Below, one piece after another: positions 12,901-23,443 of a DNA stretch of 64,000 bases. The notes below the pieces were generated by a model, which worked only from the letters and a program-made list of their open reading frames with translations, had not been told where the DNA came from and ran no database searches. Location: NCBI RefSeq assembly GCF_910592395.1, contig NC_088320.1:6696001-6760000 (forward strand). Reading direction: 5' to 3'. The stretch comes from Lineus longissimus (lineage: Eukaryota; Nemertea; Pilidiophora; Heteronemertea; Lineidae). Numbering within the stretch: position 1 is the first letter of the stretch; each line of letters opens with the position of its first letter. The position numbers and the translations under genes are program-made.

Positions 12901-13770
12901 ATGCAGGAAACATTGGTGGGCAGTTTATATTGATTTTGATGGCGGTCGTTCAATCTGCCAATTGATCTCAGCAGTGCATTACCCTGACACTCTAGCTGGA
13001 TCAGGCGATGAGTACATCAGGCACAATTGTTTATATCCTTTTATGTTCACGTTGTTGTTGTTGATACCATTAGTAGTGCCAGTCTAAAATACACAAGTGT
13101 TTTACAACAACGTGTTCATATCCCCACTTCTCCCGCAGGTATTTATTCGATTCGAGGTTACAATATCATAACCCTTTCGAGGCAGCCGGGGTAGTCCACT
13201 GTTGTAGTGGTTTTAAATCGCTTTGAAGGCTTTGGGTTCGCCATTTCGTTGTAACATTTCCAATTTCTTTCGTTTTACGTCGTCAGGCACAACTTTTTAG
13301 AAGTCAGGATTTTCTTTGAAGAATTGAACTACAAATGGATAAGACAAGAACCAGAATACACATCACAACAGCTAATAGGTGAGTTATTGTTTGTGTGTGG
13401 CTTCTCCAACAAACGATACTTAAAAAGTCCTGGGTTTATGACTTTTATTACATTTTATAGATGAATAAGTGGAGTGAATTTGTGTCAAAAATGATGGAAC
13501 ACACTAGGCTGAAGGATAGTCATCTTCAGTGCCCTAATTGTTCCCCTTTCCTTTAGAATCGAGTCCCACAGAAAGTCTGATTGATTTCTCTCTCCTGTTT
13601 TAGCGGATATAGGCGGCCAGGCTGGTTTCTGTATTGGAGCAAGTATCCTCAGTATCATGGAGCTAGGTGAATGGCTGCTGAACCTACTGGTCGGGGCTTT
13701 CAAGACTCTGACCGGAAGAAACTCAGTGACAAATACTACCGAAAAGAAGGAAAAGAGGGCGGCCTCTTGA
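964..13770 (+). CDS. DEG/ENaC family sodium channel subunit, nine exons
   Basis: Amiloride-sensitive-type cation channel of the plasma membrane: two membrane segments and a large cysteine-rich extracellular loop, working as a trimer. Exons: 964-1133, 4465-4721, 4966-5291, 5636-5734, 6619-6790, 8587-8643, 9154-9313, 13287-13378, 13604-13770. All junctions are GT-AG and keep phase, giving about 499 residues, the usual family size. Landmarks in order: the gating His-Gly in SSMHGLQYIGSS (near residue 42); first membrane segment starting LFWACCFVASVAFFL; the family signature FPAVTICNFNPYR; TSYTDFGICYTF; YSACRYECLANYTLEKCGCR; CDCFIPCQQIVYDIRLSSA; then DIGGQAGFCIGASILSIMEL, which carries the Gly-Ala-Ser selectivity filter of the second membrane segment. 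A basic tail ends at TGA 13768-13770. An in-frame ATG at 871 would add 31 residues; I prefer 964 but cannot decide. Subtype (acid-, peptide- or ligand-gated) cannot be told from motifs. Intron 7 contains a whole opposite-strand gene. Confidence 0.93.
2185..2201. repeat. Poly-C run
   Basis: Seventeen consecutive C residues in intron 1 of the channel gene, followed by ACCCC and an A-rich stretch. This is a simple sequence, with length possibly uncertain in the assembly. Confidence 0.9.
7811..7998. mobile_element. Inverted-repeat element (MITE-like) in channel intron 5
   Basis: The arm at 7811-7851 (GCTGCAACTTGCGATTACAA and onwards to GTGACAAAA) is an imperfect reverse complement of 7964-7998 (TTTTGTCACTTGCGATCATA and onwards). 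No open frame lies between them. The right end continues into GAATCGCTCGTTTG and GGGCGCTTTA, which recur at 27843-27905, so this is a family with a second partial copy. Boundaries and target-site duplication were not resolved. Confidence 0.5.
9395..9813. mobile_element. MITE-like element with terminal inverted repeats in channel intron 7
   Basis: Left end AAGCCCGCAGCACACTA (about 9396-9412) and right end TAGTGTGCTGCGGGCTT (about 9796-9812) are exact reverse complements. TAA flanks both sides, which could be a 3-bp target-site duplication of the Harbinger type. The interior is GC-rich, with further short inverted repeats around CGCCGCCGAAGTTGGCGG, and codes for nothing recognisable. I infer a non-autonomous DNA transposon. 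It lies between channel exon 7 and the 3' end of the nested Shisa-like gene. Confidence 0.7.
10126..12459 (-). CDS. Shisa/WBP1-like cysteine-rich single-pass membrane adaptor, nested in a channel intron
   Basis: Four exons on the minus strand: 12459-12393, 12034-11716, 10760-10630, 10445-10126. Junctions are GT-AG and in phase, giving about 278 residues. Order: signal peptide (MADYIFSFVIPLVVFMAMRI); an extracellular domain dense in Cys and Tyr (CCSSGFYKSAVCC, CCYRTAG, SSCCN), then a Ser/Tyr-rich stretch; one membrane helix (GGIVLLVLIIVIPVVACGVC); a short RRRP basic patch; and a Pro/Gly/Tyr-rich cytoplasmic tail with PPPY (QPPPYNQVM) and repeated HYPPP/QYPPP. This layout matches the Shisa/CYYR1/WBP1/VOPP1 superfamily, whose members act as membrane adaptors, often through PPxY binding to WW domains of NEDD4-type ligases. 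The exact subfamily is uncertain because the extracellular cysteine spacing does not clearly fit classical Shisa. The whole gene lies within DEG/ENaC intron 7 (9314-13286), antisense to it. NEDD4-PPxY contact is a known regulator of ENaC, but any link here is inference. Confidence 0.85.
10879..11369. mobile_element. MITE with long terminal inverted repeats in intron 2 of the Shisa-like gene
   Basis: The left end CTAAAGCTAGGTGCACACAG (10879 onward) pairs with the right end CTGTGTGCACCTAGCTTTAG (ending 11369). The match continues for about 48 bases through TGCGTGATCGCAGC with few mismatches. The open frames inside show no transposase motif, so this looks like a non-autonomous DNA transposon of about 490 bp. 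No clear target-site duplication was found. Confidence 0.8.
12556..12571. repeat. (GT)n microsatellite
   Basis: Eight GT units about 100 bases upstream of the Shisa-like start codon. Confidence 0.85.
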
Positions 13771-14491
13771 AATATTTATTGAACCTAGCTACAATATACA
13801 TTTCTGTGCATAGGAAATACTTCTATATAATGTATATGTGAGCACGGCATATTGAGCACGGCGTGTTTAGTAAATTGTAGACCGTCGCTCGTAGTCTATA
13901 TTTTCATCAGTCTTTCCAAAATCTACCAAAATATTGACCGCAATGTCCAGACGGAATGGATATAACCACATAATCGTAAAACTCTGTATTTATGTTCTGG
14001 AGGTTTTTACTCACCTTTCAATAAGGTCCATAAACGATACAGCCGCGTCTCTGTTAAAAATGATATGAGATATTTTGGGGACGGATGTCGAAATACGGGT
14101 TAGACTTGTACCTGACAGGTTGGCCTATCAAGTACACGAGTAGCAATGCAAAGGATATATTGAAGGAGAGATATGGTACGCCTTCGAATAATGGGCATTG
14201 GTGCCCCACAATGAGAGATAAGACGGATGGTTAGAACAGATGTCAACATCGATGGCCCAATTACTATTGTATACATCTCCGTGCATGACATCATCGTGAC
14301 ATCAATCTATGATAATTGTGAAAAAAGTCCGGTCAATACGCGGATAAGGTTTTTAGGATGATATAGAATGATTTTCAGTTCTTCCATTCACTAAACCACG
14401 GCAGCACTCATATCACGACGCATTTCAATGTGCTGCTCGTAAAATATGTCGCGGGTGTAGCTGATCAATATTTCAGCTCGATATAGGTATA

Positions 14492-14572
14492 GGTATGCCG
14501 AAGAGTACTTATACGTGTAATAAGGTATGCCGAAGAGTACTTATACGTGTAATAAGGTATGCCGAAGAGTAC
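14492..14572. repeat. 32-bp tandem repeat, about 2.5 copies
   Basis: The unit starts GGTATGCCGAAGAGTACTTA and recurs at 14492, 14524 and 14556 with perfect identity until the third copy is cut short. Confidence 0.9.
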
Positions 14573-14845
14573 ATAATACCTGGCAGCTCGGCGAGCAGTC
14601 TACAAAAGTGGTTACAATGTGGCATGATGTCATTACTTCCACTGCACTGGCTATGCTCATGTCTTCTAGTACCCTTGACTTTAAAAAGCGCCCCAAGAGA
14701 GACAAAATGCACGTAAGCCTTGCGAAAAGCTACGATAACCAATTACGAAATCGAGTATTTTTTCAGTTTCCTCCAGCCTAACGTGACTCCTACAACTAAG
14801 TATAGATTTAAGATAATTTACGAGTGCACGTAAATTAATTTCCAG

Positions 14846-15164
14846 AGGGATCGATGATACGACAGACCTTCATACTTTTACCTTCGTTGTTCGTCCAAAT
14901 TGGTTCCCCAAATACATCGCTTTAGGTTTTACGACCAACGGTGGCGGGGAGAACCAATTTGCTGTTCGTCCGGATCGAGAAACCCTGCGTAAGAATTTCC
15001 TAGCCGTACAATACACAAACTGTGAGACAGATTTCCCGGACCCAACTCTCCGCCCATCGACCGATTTTGACAACAAAGCTTTGTGGCGCAAAACGATATC
15101 ATACAGTTGTTGGCGGTCCCAACCTCTGTCGATCTTACCGTTCCGTTTCTCCTCTCTTCCTTAG
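14846..15164 (+). other. Unassigned open frame after a splice-acceptor-like site
   Basis: After TTTCCAG (ending 14845) a frame stays open for 105 codons to a TAG at 15162. It reads as ordinary globular protein, with stretches such as TFTFVVRPNWFPKYIALGF, QFAVRPDRETLRKNFLAVQY and NCETDFPDPTLRP. It has no in-frame ATG near the start. The region is more GC-rich than its surroundings. I do not recognise the family and found no partner exons, so it could be an internal or terminal exon of an unseen + strand gene or a gene relic. Confidence 0.3.
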
Positions 15165-18100
15165 ATGTCGCATTGATAATCGTTGGGCGCTTTCTGCTCC
15201 TGATGCCCGCAAGTTATGGTAATGTGTTGAATTGCTTTGATCTCAGGTGCGAATTTTACTTACTTTAATTGAGTGGTAAGCAAAGGAGAGTGTCTGATTT
15301 GCTGGAGGTCAGCCCCCATGGTGGGCGCAATCGGTTGTGAAGGGGCTTATGAGGGGACGCTGAGGAGAGGAGTTATCGGATTGTTGAGCATCTCAGTGCG
15401 TAGGAACATGCACTATTCGAAATAAAGGCTTTTGAGCTTTTGAAAAATAATCGTTAGTTTTTTTCGGCCCACACTTGCGCACAGCGCAAAAAGGCGCACA
15501 AATCTTTATTTCAAAGAATGTATAGTAGTGCTTACAATACGCAAATATCATCATCATCATCTCTATCATCGTGGCATGGTCATCATCGCTCTGTCATCAG
15601 CATCATAATCATTGTTTCATTCATATCAGTCGGAGAAATATTACCATTGGCTATATACATGGAGTGTTGAATTTGATTTGAAAACGATTCTGCAATGAAC
15701 GTTGCCTTAAAATCGCTTGACTTTTATCTCGACCCGAACGGTAAAAACCATTGCACATGAAGCAAAGAGAATCTGCTGGACTTGAGTACTGTTAAAATTT
15801 TAGATTTTTGCGTTATGACTTGAAATTCTTGTTCAATTCAATATACGCTCTGAATCTTTTCAGTATGTTCGGACGATTTTCGCACTGTCATCATACGTCA
15901 AAATGGACCCCGTACCCAGCCTCCTTCAGCAACCGTAATCGACAATTCCGAATCATGGTTGGGTAATAATTAGCGATCATTAATGGTTTGATGTACCAAG
16001 AGAACTCAATTATGGCATCAACTTGCGATAGATACTGTAAATGTTAGTCATGTTGATAGGGGACAACATAACGAGAAAATTAGATTTGGCGAAGACACAC
16101 GGAGGAGATTTAAGATATTTCACCTGTGAGAAAATAGGACTAAAATGATGATGTATATCACGGTAGCCCGTTTCTCACAGCTCGTTTTACCTCCAAGCAA
16201 ATCTTTCAGAAACTGCGTTAAACCTGGTCAAGTAAAATCTCCTTCGGCTACTATTAAGAATCGATATCTCTTCGAAGAAGATCTCCGAACCAGCGCACCT
16301 GGTATGGTTACTGGTATCGGATTCCTGTCGGTGCCTTGCGGGAGCCCCGACCACCCAACCGAGAAAATGATTGGCGTCGTAACCAGCGTCTCACGTATAT
16401 CGGTTACACGAGTGGATAGGACGCGGGTCAAGCGTCGTGACATCTTAATTGTATTTTATATTAATATTTGCGATGCGTGATAAAATATTGGGTAGATTGG
16501 AATGATAAGTGTACTGTTAGTGCCATGAGTGGCATATGGCCCATTGGCCGTTGGGTCGATCACTCTATATAGCTGACCATGGGCTACTGAACGACAGCAA
16601 TTTATTATGTGGATGTGCATGTTCCCGTGTAGTTGAACCATACTGATAATAATCCATTTGCCAAATATTTCCCCGTTAAGGAATTCGAAATTTAAGCAAA
16701 TTCTTTTCATATCATTCAGTTTAACTTTATACTTTCACATCATTTGGAATTGTAAAACCCTCTTGAAAATGTTAACGATAATGCATGCTAACTCTTTTTC
16801 TAAAATGATGAATGAGGTGATTTCGTTAAGCGTGAGTGTTTCTCATATTTTCTTGTGATCAAACTCAAAGGTAAACTTCAAGTCCTAACTTTCAAAATTC
16901 AGCCACAATTTAGGCAATTAAAACTAATGATCACCAAGTCTTATCCTTCATTCTTCCACAGGGTTACAAATTAGCAGCAATGTGGGCTGGCTAAATGACA
17001 GTCTTTGGTTAATTGCAAAGCATATTCTCACCGAAGATTGTTTTTCGGGAGGAATTTTTCCGTTCAAGTGATTTTCGTAAATTGAGGGCGACGGTGACTG
17101 GGCTAGGAGGCGCTGGTTCGTGTGATTTTTGTGACCTTGGGTTCTACTTCGCGCCGCGGATACCCTTGCTCACTCTGGGGGTGACACGCCGGTGCGTTTT
17201 GTCACGGGCGTCGGGCATGTCAGGGCACGTGGCATTTGGTTTTTTCACACTTGGCAACTTTTTATTGTGCCGCAATTATTTCTCACAGAAACGGCTGATT
17301 AGGTGTGACGATAATAGGAATTAATTTTGATAGATTGAACAAATAGAATCCGTTTCGACAAACATTAGGATAATTAGACACCTAGAACCCGATTCATCGT
17401 ATACCGCATGTGCGCGGATCCGGCCGACAAGACATCGGAAAACATCAACAATTTTCCGAAAAAAATCATTTAAACAGAACCAAAATCACGGACAGGACAC
17501 CAACGACCGACTTCTATAAAACAACACAGTCCTCAACCCAGTTGAAAACATTGCAGAGCTTATTTGAGAAAGATTCCAGAAAGATGCACGAAAGAAATAT
17601 CGCATAGATGAGTGTTAACAATCAAAACTGCAAACTAAGTGCATCAAGATTTGAGCCAAACTAATTACCTCAAATTCGAGTAATGATTAAACTTCAATGC
17701 TAAATTAAATTTTATTGAAATCTTAAGAATCGTCGATCTCTCGTCCCCGCCCGCCTCGCGGGAACCGCACCATCCGCTCTGGCACTCGGGCATCAAAGCG
17801 ACTATTAGGACCACGGTTGAGATGTCAAGGAACACAATGGGAGAGGCCGCCCAGCTTTGTGAACGCTCAATCAGTTATCTTTGTAACCATAACAGGGCTA
17901 TTGACGATATGACAATAGGAATGAGAACATGGCATCTTGTTCTCGAGAGGTCGAGGAGAGTCTGTGATTTCGTTGCGGGGAGATCTTCGTGATCGCGTTC
18001 CATAGAGAGGTAGGGAGGCGGCGGGTTTGCTGGTGTGCTGCTAGTGACCGCGCCGGCGCAAGGATTCGGGCATGATGGTCATGACAGACCAAAGCTCTGA

Positions 18101-20857
18101 CACCCCTTACACCAATAACACCGATGTGGAGTAGGAATACATATCAAAATACTGTCGTTACAGCAATGGCCAAAAAGATGGAATTTCTTGTCTACTAACA
18201 GTAGGGCTTAGTCTGCCCTTACGTTGTGAATCTAGACTGTTCACTATTGAACTTATGGACTTCGGGCTTTGTACTCATGATGTTGTATTCCTACCTTGCA
18301 GATGAAATTGACAATATGACTGTTACGATTGGTCAACTTGTTTTTTCCATTCCTCGCCCAATGACAGTGTCTCCGACTCCGCTGGCGTCCCCCGACCCCA
18401 GACCATCTGTTCGCCGACTATCCTCGATCCTAATCTATCATCGCATTTTAATTATACGATATCTTCCATAAATCCATTAATAGTTTAGCAGGCAATTCTG
18501 CTTACAGGAAATGGCGACGAAATGGTAACATTTATCGCTCGTTTCATACCAAACCTGCCAAAACCTTGTACACATCAAAGGAAATTCGTTATAGAGGAGT
18601 ATACGGGTGACTTTGGTAAGTTAGATTGAAAGGGAATGAAGCAAGTTTTTGGGCAGGTGTATAGCAGGAAACGAGGCCGATATTTCTTGCCAGAAAACGC
18701 GGCTATTAGGGGAGTAGATTATCTTCGGGTGATGTTCATTCAGGGTGCTTTATTAGCATGTGATTGGCGATATATACGCCTACAACTAGCGCCGACAATC
18801 AGGTAAAGGATCTACGTTTATGCGCCAACTTATTCGCACTTTGATCAGTTTAACGCAGTGAAATAAAAATACTCATAAATTTTTTGTACACAAGAAGGTA
18901 GTTGTTCTGCTTGAAATTTCAAAGGGTGTAGTGGTCGGGCTACTGCTGCCATGCATCGCCTTGATAATAAAACAATGAAAGCAGATGGTCACTTTGATAT
19001 GACATTAATCCTGTCTGAAACAATATAACATTCTTGTATGCATTCAAAGATCACGAAGATCAGCTTGTCCGTGTCAAAACAATCCTTAAAAATTGATGAG
19101 ATTGTTTGCTAAAGGCAGGGGTAATTCAACGTTAAACATCAACAAATGTATTCCTTGGGAGATATTTCACATCAGTGTATACAAACATAAATTGCTCGCG
19201 ATAACAATTCCAATTGAAATTTATCCCTAATAGCAATCCTTGTCACCCGGCAAGTCGGAAATTACGACATTACACAGAAGTCACCTGCCCTGCCGGAAAC
19301 TGCTTAATGTGTATTGTAATTACTATTCGGATCGCGCAAATTGTTTTTACGGTGTTTCGTATTTAAATGTTTTCCCGAGTTAATTCTTAACACAATTCCA
19401 ACGATGATGTCTGACTGTTTTCAGTTTTCTGAGATAGCAAACGCTTAATATGTAACATCAAAAATCAACAGTGCAGTGCCCATCCGTTGAACAAAACTGA
19501 GCGACACTTTTGGTGGTTCTTCTTCCTCTGCGTTCGTTCTGTAATTTGAGGTGTTTTTCCCCTTGGAGTATTCCTCCTCCAAGGTGGAACGAGCGGGGTT
19601 TATTTGGGTTTTTTTTTAAGGTAGGGATTGAAGTTGAATCAGTGACGCCATCATTTTATTCTACTTCTTCTTCTTCCTCGTCATGGTCGATATATGGTTG
19701 AAGTATATATTCAAATTCGAAATACCCAGCACTAACTTGTTAGTGGTGAGCATGCAAGTATTAGTTGACAGATAAAAATATGTACTTTTGATGTTGAATA
19801 AAATCTAAAATATCAGTTTATCATGCGTTTATCCAACTGCGGCAACATGAGGTCAATACTTTTTTCCAGATGGTACGATCTCAATAGCTTCATTATTCAA
19901 ACTCAAAAGTATATTAATCTTTTTGTGTCACCTAGTATAAGCAAATTACGCCAACAGCTCTACAGGTTGTTTTTCAACCTATGTCCTACCCGAGTCTTCG
20001 AAAGACTCGGGTCCTACCAAATAACCGCTCGGAACAAGTGTAGTTATTACACCACGGCAGGAAAACGCTCTCATTGGAATCAGGCAATGAATGTGATTGC
20101 AGAAGAAGTGACGGACAGAGAGGAATGGAGAAAGGGAACTTAACTAGCATCTTCCAATCAGGTAGCTGAAGATTTGGCTTCATGCAGTTTTGGTACGCAA
20201 GCTACTCCGGGAGTAGTGAAATAGTAACGGTACCAATCAGTTGACAATAATTTTGTTTATTCCTCGTATCAACCATGTATTGAATATATAAACATGTGTT
20301 ATGATTATTGCACATAGCCATGATCCTGGGAGCTATTAGGGAATCTTGTACCACGAGGCGATAGCAAGGACGATTGTTTTTCAAGAACTAGGTGACCGAC
20401 TACATGTAACTATCATGCGAGAGTAGTACATGTAGCAGTGAAGATTTGGACCCCGGAAGCATGGCCTTTTTTTTTCTTTCTGACGACTATTGTCATTCCC
20501 TTACATTACGGGAGTCATCAAAATTGTCATTCGGAGCACGAAATATATACGGTCAATTACAAAGTTTTGAATTCGCCAGAAACGAAAAGTTCATTTCCAA
20601 TGCATCATACTCAAAACTGCACATCGTAGTTTCGCGAAAGTGTCAAAATATGTATTCCGTTGAATGAATGAACTAACGCATACGTAATGACACGATATAC
20701 AGAGTTTCTTCAACTGTCTTTTCGGATCACTGAAAGGCTGACTACAAAGGTTATTGTTACATCTGAACAAAGCTTGTACATTCGTTGCCTTATTAGATAG
20801 AGATAAGCATATCCCAAAGGGAAAACCCAACAAAAGCACAAAAACGGTCAATGTCAT

Positions 20858-21246
20858 GAGGAAAACCTGTTAGAATTGTGATGAAGTACTTTGTCATTAG
20901 GCATAACACTATCAAATACCATTTTCTTAAAGATACGCACTTGATATCTGCACTCATGATATAGTGGTTCATCAGACTGTAAGTTCGAAAAAGTATACGA
21001 CTCCCGTAAAATTGTCCAATTTTTGAAATCGCCATCCAACAATGCGAGGAAACTCTATCAAAATTGTAGTGTACCAGGTACTTTGTCATAAGGAATAACA
21101 CTATCAAGTACAATTTCCTTGTAAACTGTTTGGCTACAATTCACACTACACCTCTACCCATGATTGTGGTTCATCGTATTGAGAGTTCGAAAGAAGTACA
21201 CGGCTCTCCGTCAAATTGTCCAATGTCCGATACCGCTATCCAACAA
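20858..21246. repeat. Degenerate tandem duplication, unit about 188 bp
   Basis: Two adjacent diverged copies begin with AGGAAAACCTGTTAGAATTG (20858) and AGGAAACTCTATCAAAATTG (21047). They share, in the same order, TACTTTGTCAT, AACACTATCAA, GTGGTTCATC, GAGTTCGAAA-like and AAATTGTCCAAT blocks. Non-coding, origin unknown. Confidence 0.75.
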
Positions 21247-21407
21247 CATGGAGGATTAGAGAATATCGCACCGTGGTGATTGAATTAGAACACATTCGGA
21301 GCTGAACAGTCTGCATGCATCAGATGTCAACACAGAATTACTCCAAGAAGAATGCACTACTCATGCGATTTCTGGTGAACGACGAACTCGGTTTTCTTCC
21401 TTCACAG

Positions 21408-21413
21408 TTTATT
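21408..21413 (-). promoter_or_regulatory. Poly(A) signal AATAAA of the Rough-class gene
   Basis: AATAAA on the minus strand lies about 50 bases past the stop codon of the homeobox gene. Confidence 0.6.
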
Positions 21414-21464
21414 CCTCAATGATGAGAGATACGATTTCATGCCAGAAACTATCCTCCGTACTTG

Positions 21465-23443
21465 TTACGCGAGCTGATACGGGTGCCCAATGCTCTGAGG
21501 AGTGGGGAACTGAGTGGACAACGTTGTGGGCACGGTGGTCTGAGGTTTGTAATAGCATGCACCGCAGAATCCTGGATAGTTGCTTCCCATCTGATAGGGG
21601 GTGGTCGAATTCGCAAGGCCTAGTGCTCTGAAAGTAGTGAAACACGACATAAGGTTATGATTTACTTGCGGAAAGTTCGTCACGAAATATGAGCTATTTT
21701 GTATTTTTTTAAAGAACAATTCACATAGATACGAAAACACTGTTCCCATTCGAGCCTAAAAATCATTTTCTTTCATGAATTTCCCCGATGCATACCGGGT
21801 AACTAACAATGACCAATCACGTCGACAATTGCAATTGTTCACTGTAAATTAAGGTGTGGCCGTAGCTAGTTGCTGTGTTGTTGTCCTAAGTCGGAAGTTT
21901 TACCTCTGGCCCAAAAGGCTGTGAAACTTGGACAGACAAGTCTCCAATGCCATGGTATGGTTAACCGCAAATACTCTAAATTGGCGCATACCGAACTTAA
22001 CGATGAGGCTCTTCACTTTGATGTAATTACATTAGGCGGTTACCTCATGTGCTGATCCATTTGTGCCTTCTCTATCCTTTTATCTTTGGCGCGACGGTTC
22101 TGGAACCATATTTTTATTTGTGTTTCTGTCAGGTTAAGCATCTCGGCCAACTCGAACCTCCTGGGCCGCGTTATATATTCCGTCCTGTGGTACTCCAGCT
22201 CTAACTTTAGGGTCTGTTCGCTAGTAAAAGTAGTCCGCTGTCGTCGTGGTCGATTCTCTTTCCGGCGACGACGGGGAACTGGAAGAAATGACCTCATTTT
22301 ATTTTTTTTCAAATAATACAAATAATTTGGAACCTAGTCTTCTTAATAGAGAGGTAGACCTTAATAGGGAGGTGTCCGCTAATGGATGTTCGACTGTATT
22401 GGTAACCGATATGCCAAAGGTTTGAGTTACATAGGCCAAGGTATGTTTTATCATGTCTTCGAAGTGGACTACCAAGGAGAGGTACAGAAGATGTGTTGAC
22501 AGGGCTAGGGGTTTTCCTCCGCTCCAGGAGATTGAAAGGCCCAAGCACAACGATTCAGGTCCGTGATACACGATTGAATGAATGATGATGGAGCGAGGTG
22601 GACGGCGCCTAGCCAACCAGCTGGAGCTGGGATTAATCTTAAAAGGGACTTTTTTGAGGGGGTTATCAGCGCAGCAACCACGGTCACTATCCGTACGGAG
22701 TAGTGATAAAGTGAAACTGAGTTTAAGTGGTGCGCCTCTAGGTCGAAGAACATAATGCAGTTATGCTCTTCGTAGAAGCGAGTGAAAGAGGACTACACTC
22801 GCAAGAATCAAGATGATATAATGAACATCTGAAATGTACAGCGATGATACAACATGCTCACTAAGACAATATATAATGTCATGGAATACTTCTTATTACA
22901 TACAACATTTACATAAACATGTGCGTTCTACTTACATAAACCAAATCCAGGCGTTAACGAAAATTCCGACAATCCTCCAAACATTGACTGAGTTGGGTAC
23001 ATGGACAGGTTATTTGCTTGACTCCGTAACGGGTCCATTGAAAGCTGAGTCCTTGAATGAATACCAAAGCTGCCGGAGTCCATGAATTTATTTGTTGATT
23101 GGCTGTTATGAGTTGGTGTGATTGTCGTAAATGCCGAGAGGCGTCCTTCACTTGAGGTTGTGACTAGACTTCCTAAGGGGTTCCCCTGTAAAGGGGTTGA
23201 CAACTGGGATAGCCCAGGCGAAGAGTTAGGCATTGTGTTATTGAGTAGCGGCGTTGAGGGTCCCTGCATCGGTGAAGTAATTGGGGCAATAGAAGACGAA
23301 GCCACGGGAAGAGTCGGTAACGGGTTAGTTAGAGATGTTGGTGTCAAACTCATCGGGTTTCCAGTCCCGAAAACACTCTGACAAATATCCCTGCCCGTTT
23401 CAGAAATCGGTGGTTTCACGTCGAGCATTTTTTCGAAATTCAT
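21465..23443 (-). CDS. ro: Rough-class homeobox transcription factor
   Basis: Nuclear DNA-binding regulator. Three exons on the minus strand: 23443-22936, 22278-22044, 21627-21465. GT-AG and phase are kept, giving about 301 residues. The N-terminal 169 residues are Ser/Thr/Pro-rich and low in complexity. The homeodomain spans about residues 180-239 (22249-22070). It carries [40 protein letters not shown] with Gln50 and Asn51, and the [10 protein letters not shown] extension. [19 protein letters not shown] and the absence of a hexapeptide match Drosophila Rough, an ANTP-class gene lost from vertebrates. The third exon is a 53-residue tail rich in Pro, Thr and Gln. In flies Rough acts in photoreceptor patterning; the role in this animal is unknown. 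No TATA box is evident upstream. Confidence 0.93.

Larger units (their letters stand above)
13771..21407. other. Mostly non-genic interval between the channel and homeobox genes
   Basis: No recognisable gene family was found on either strand. It holds a 32-bp tandem repeat (14492-14572), an unexplained open frame after a good acceptor (14846-15164), a TCA/ATC-rich stretch near 15545-15610 and a degenerate tandem duplication (20858-21246). Several open frames of 60-110 codons (for example 16145-16480 and 17013-17324) have no motif and no matching splice sites. I treat them as chance. Confidence 0.5.

Noticed and set aside
16145-16480. 111-codon + strand frame with an overlapping minus-strand frame
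   Set aside because: Neither strand shows a recognisable domain, and both are open over the same bases, as expected of chance in a stop-poor stretch.
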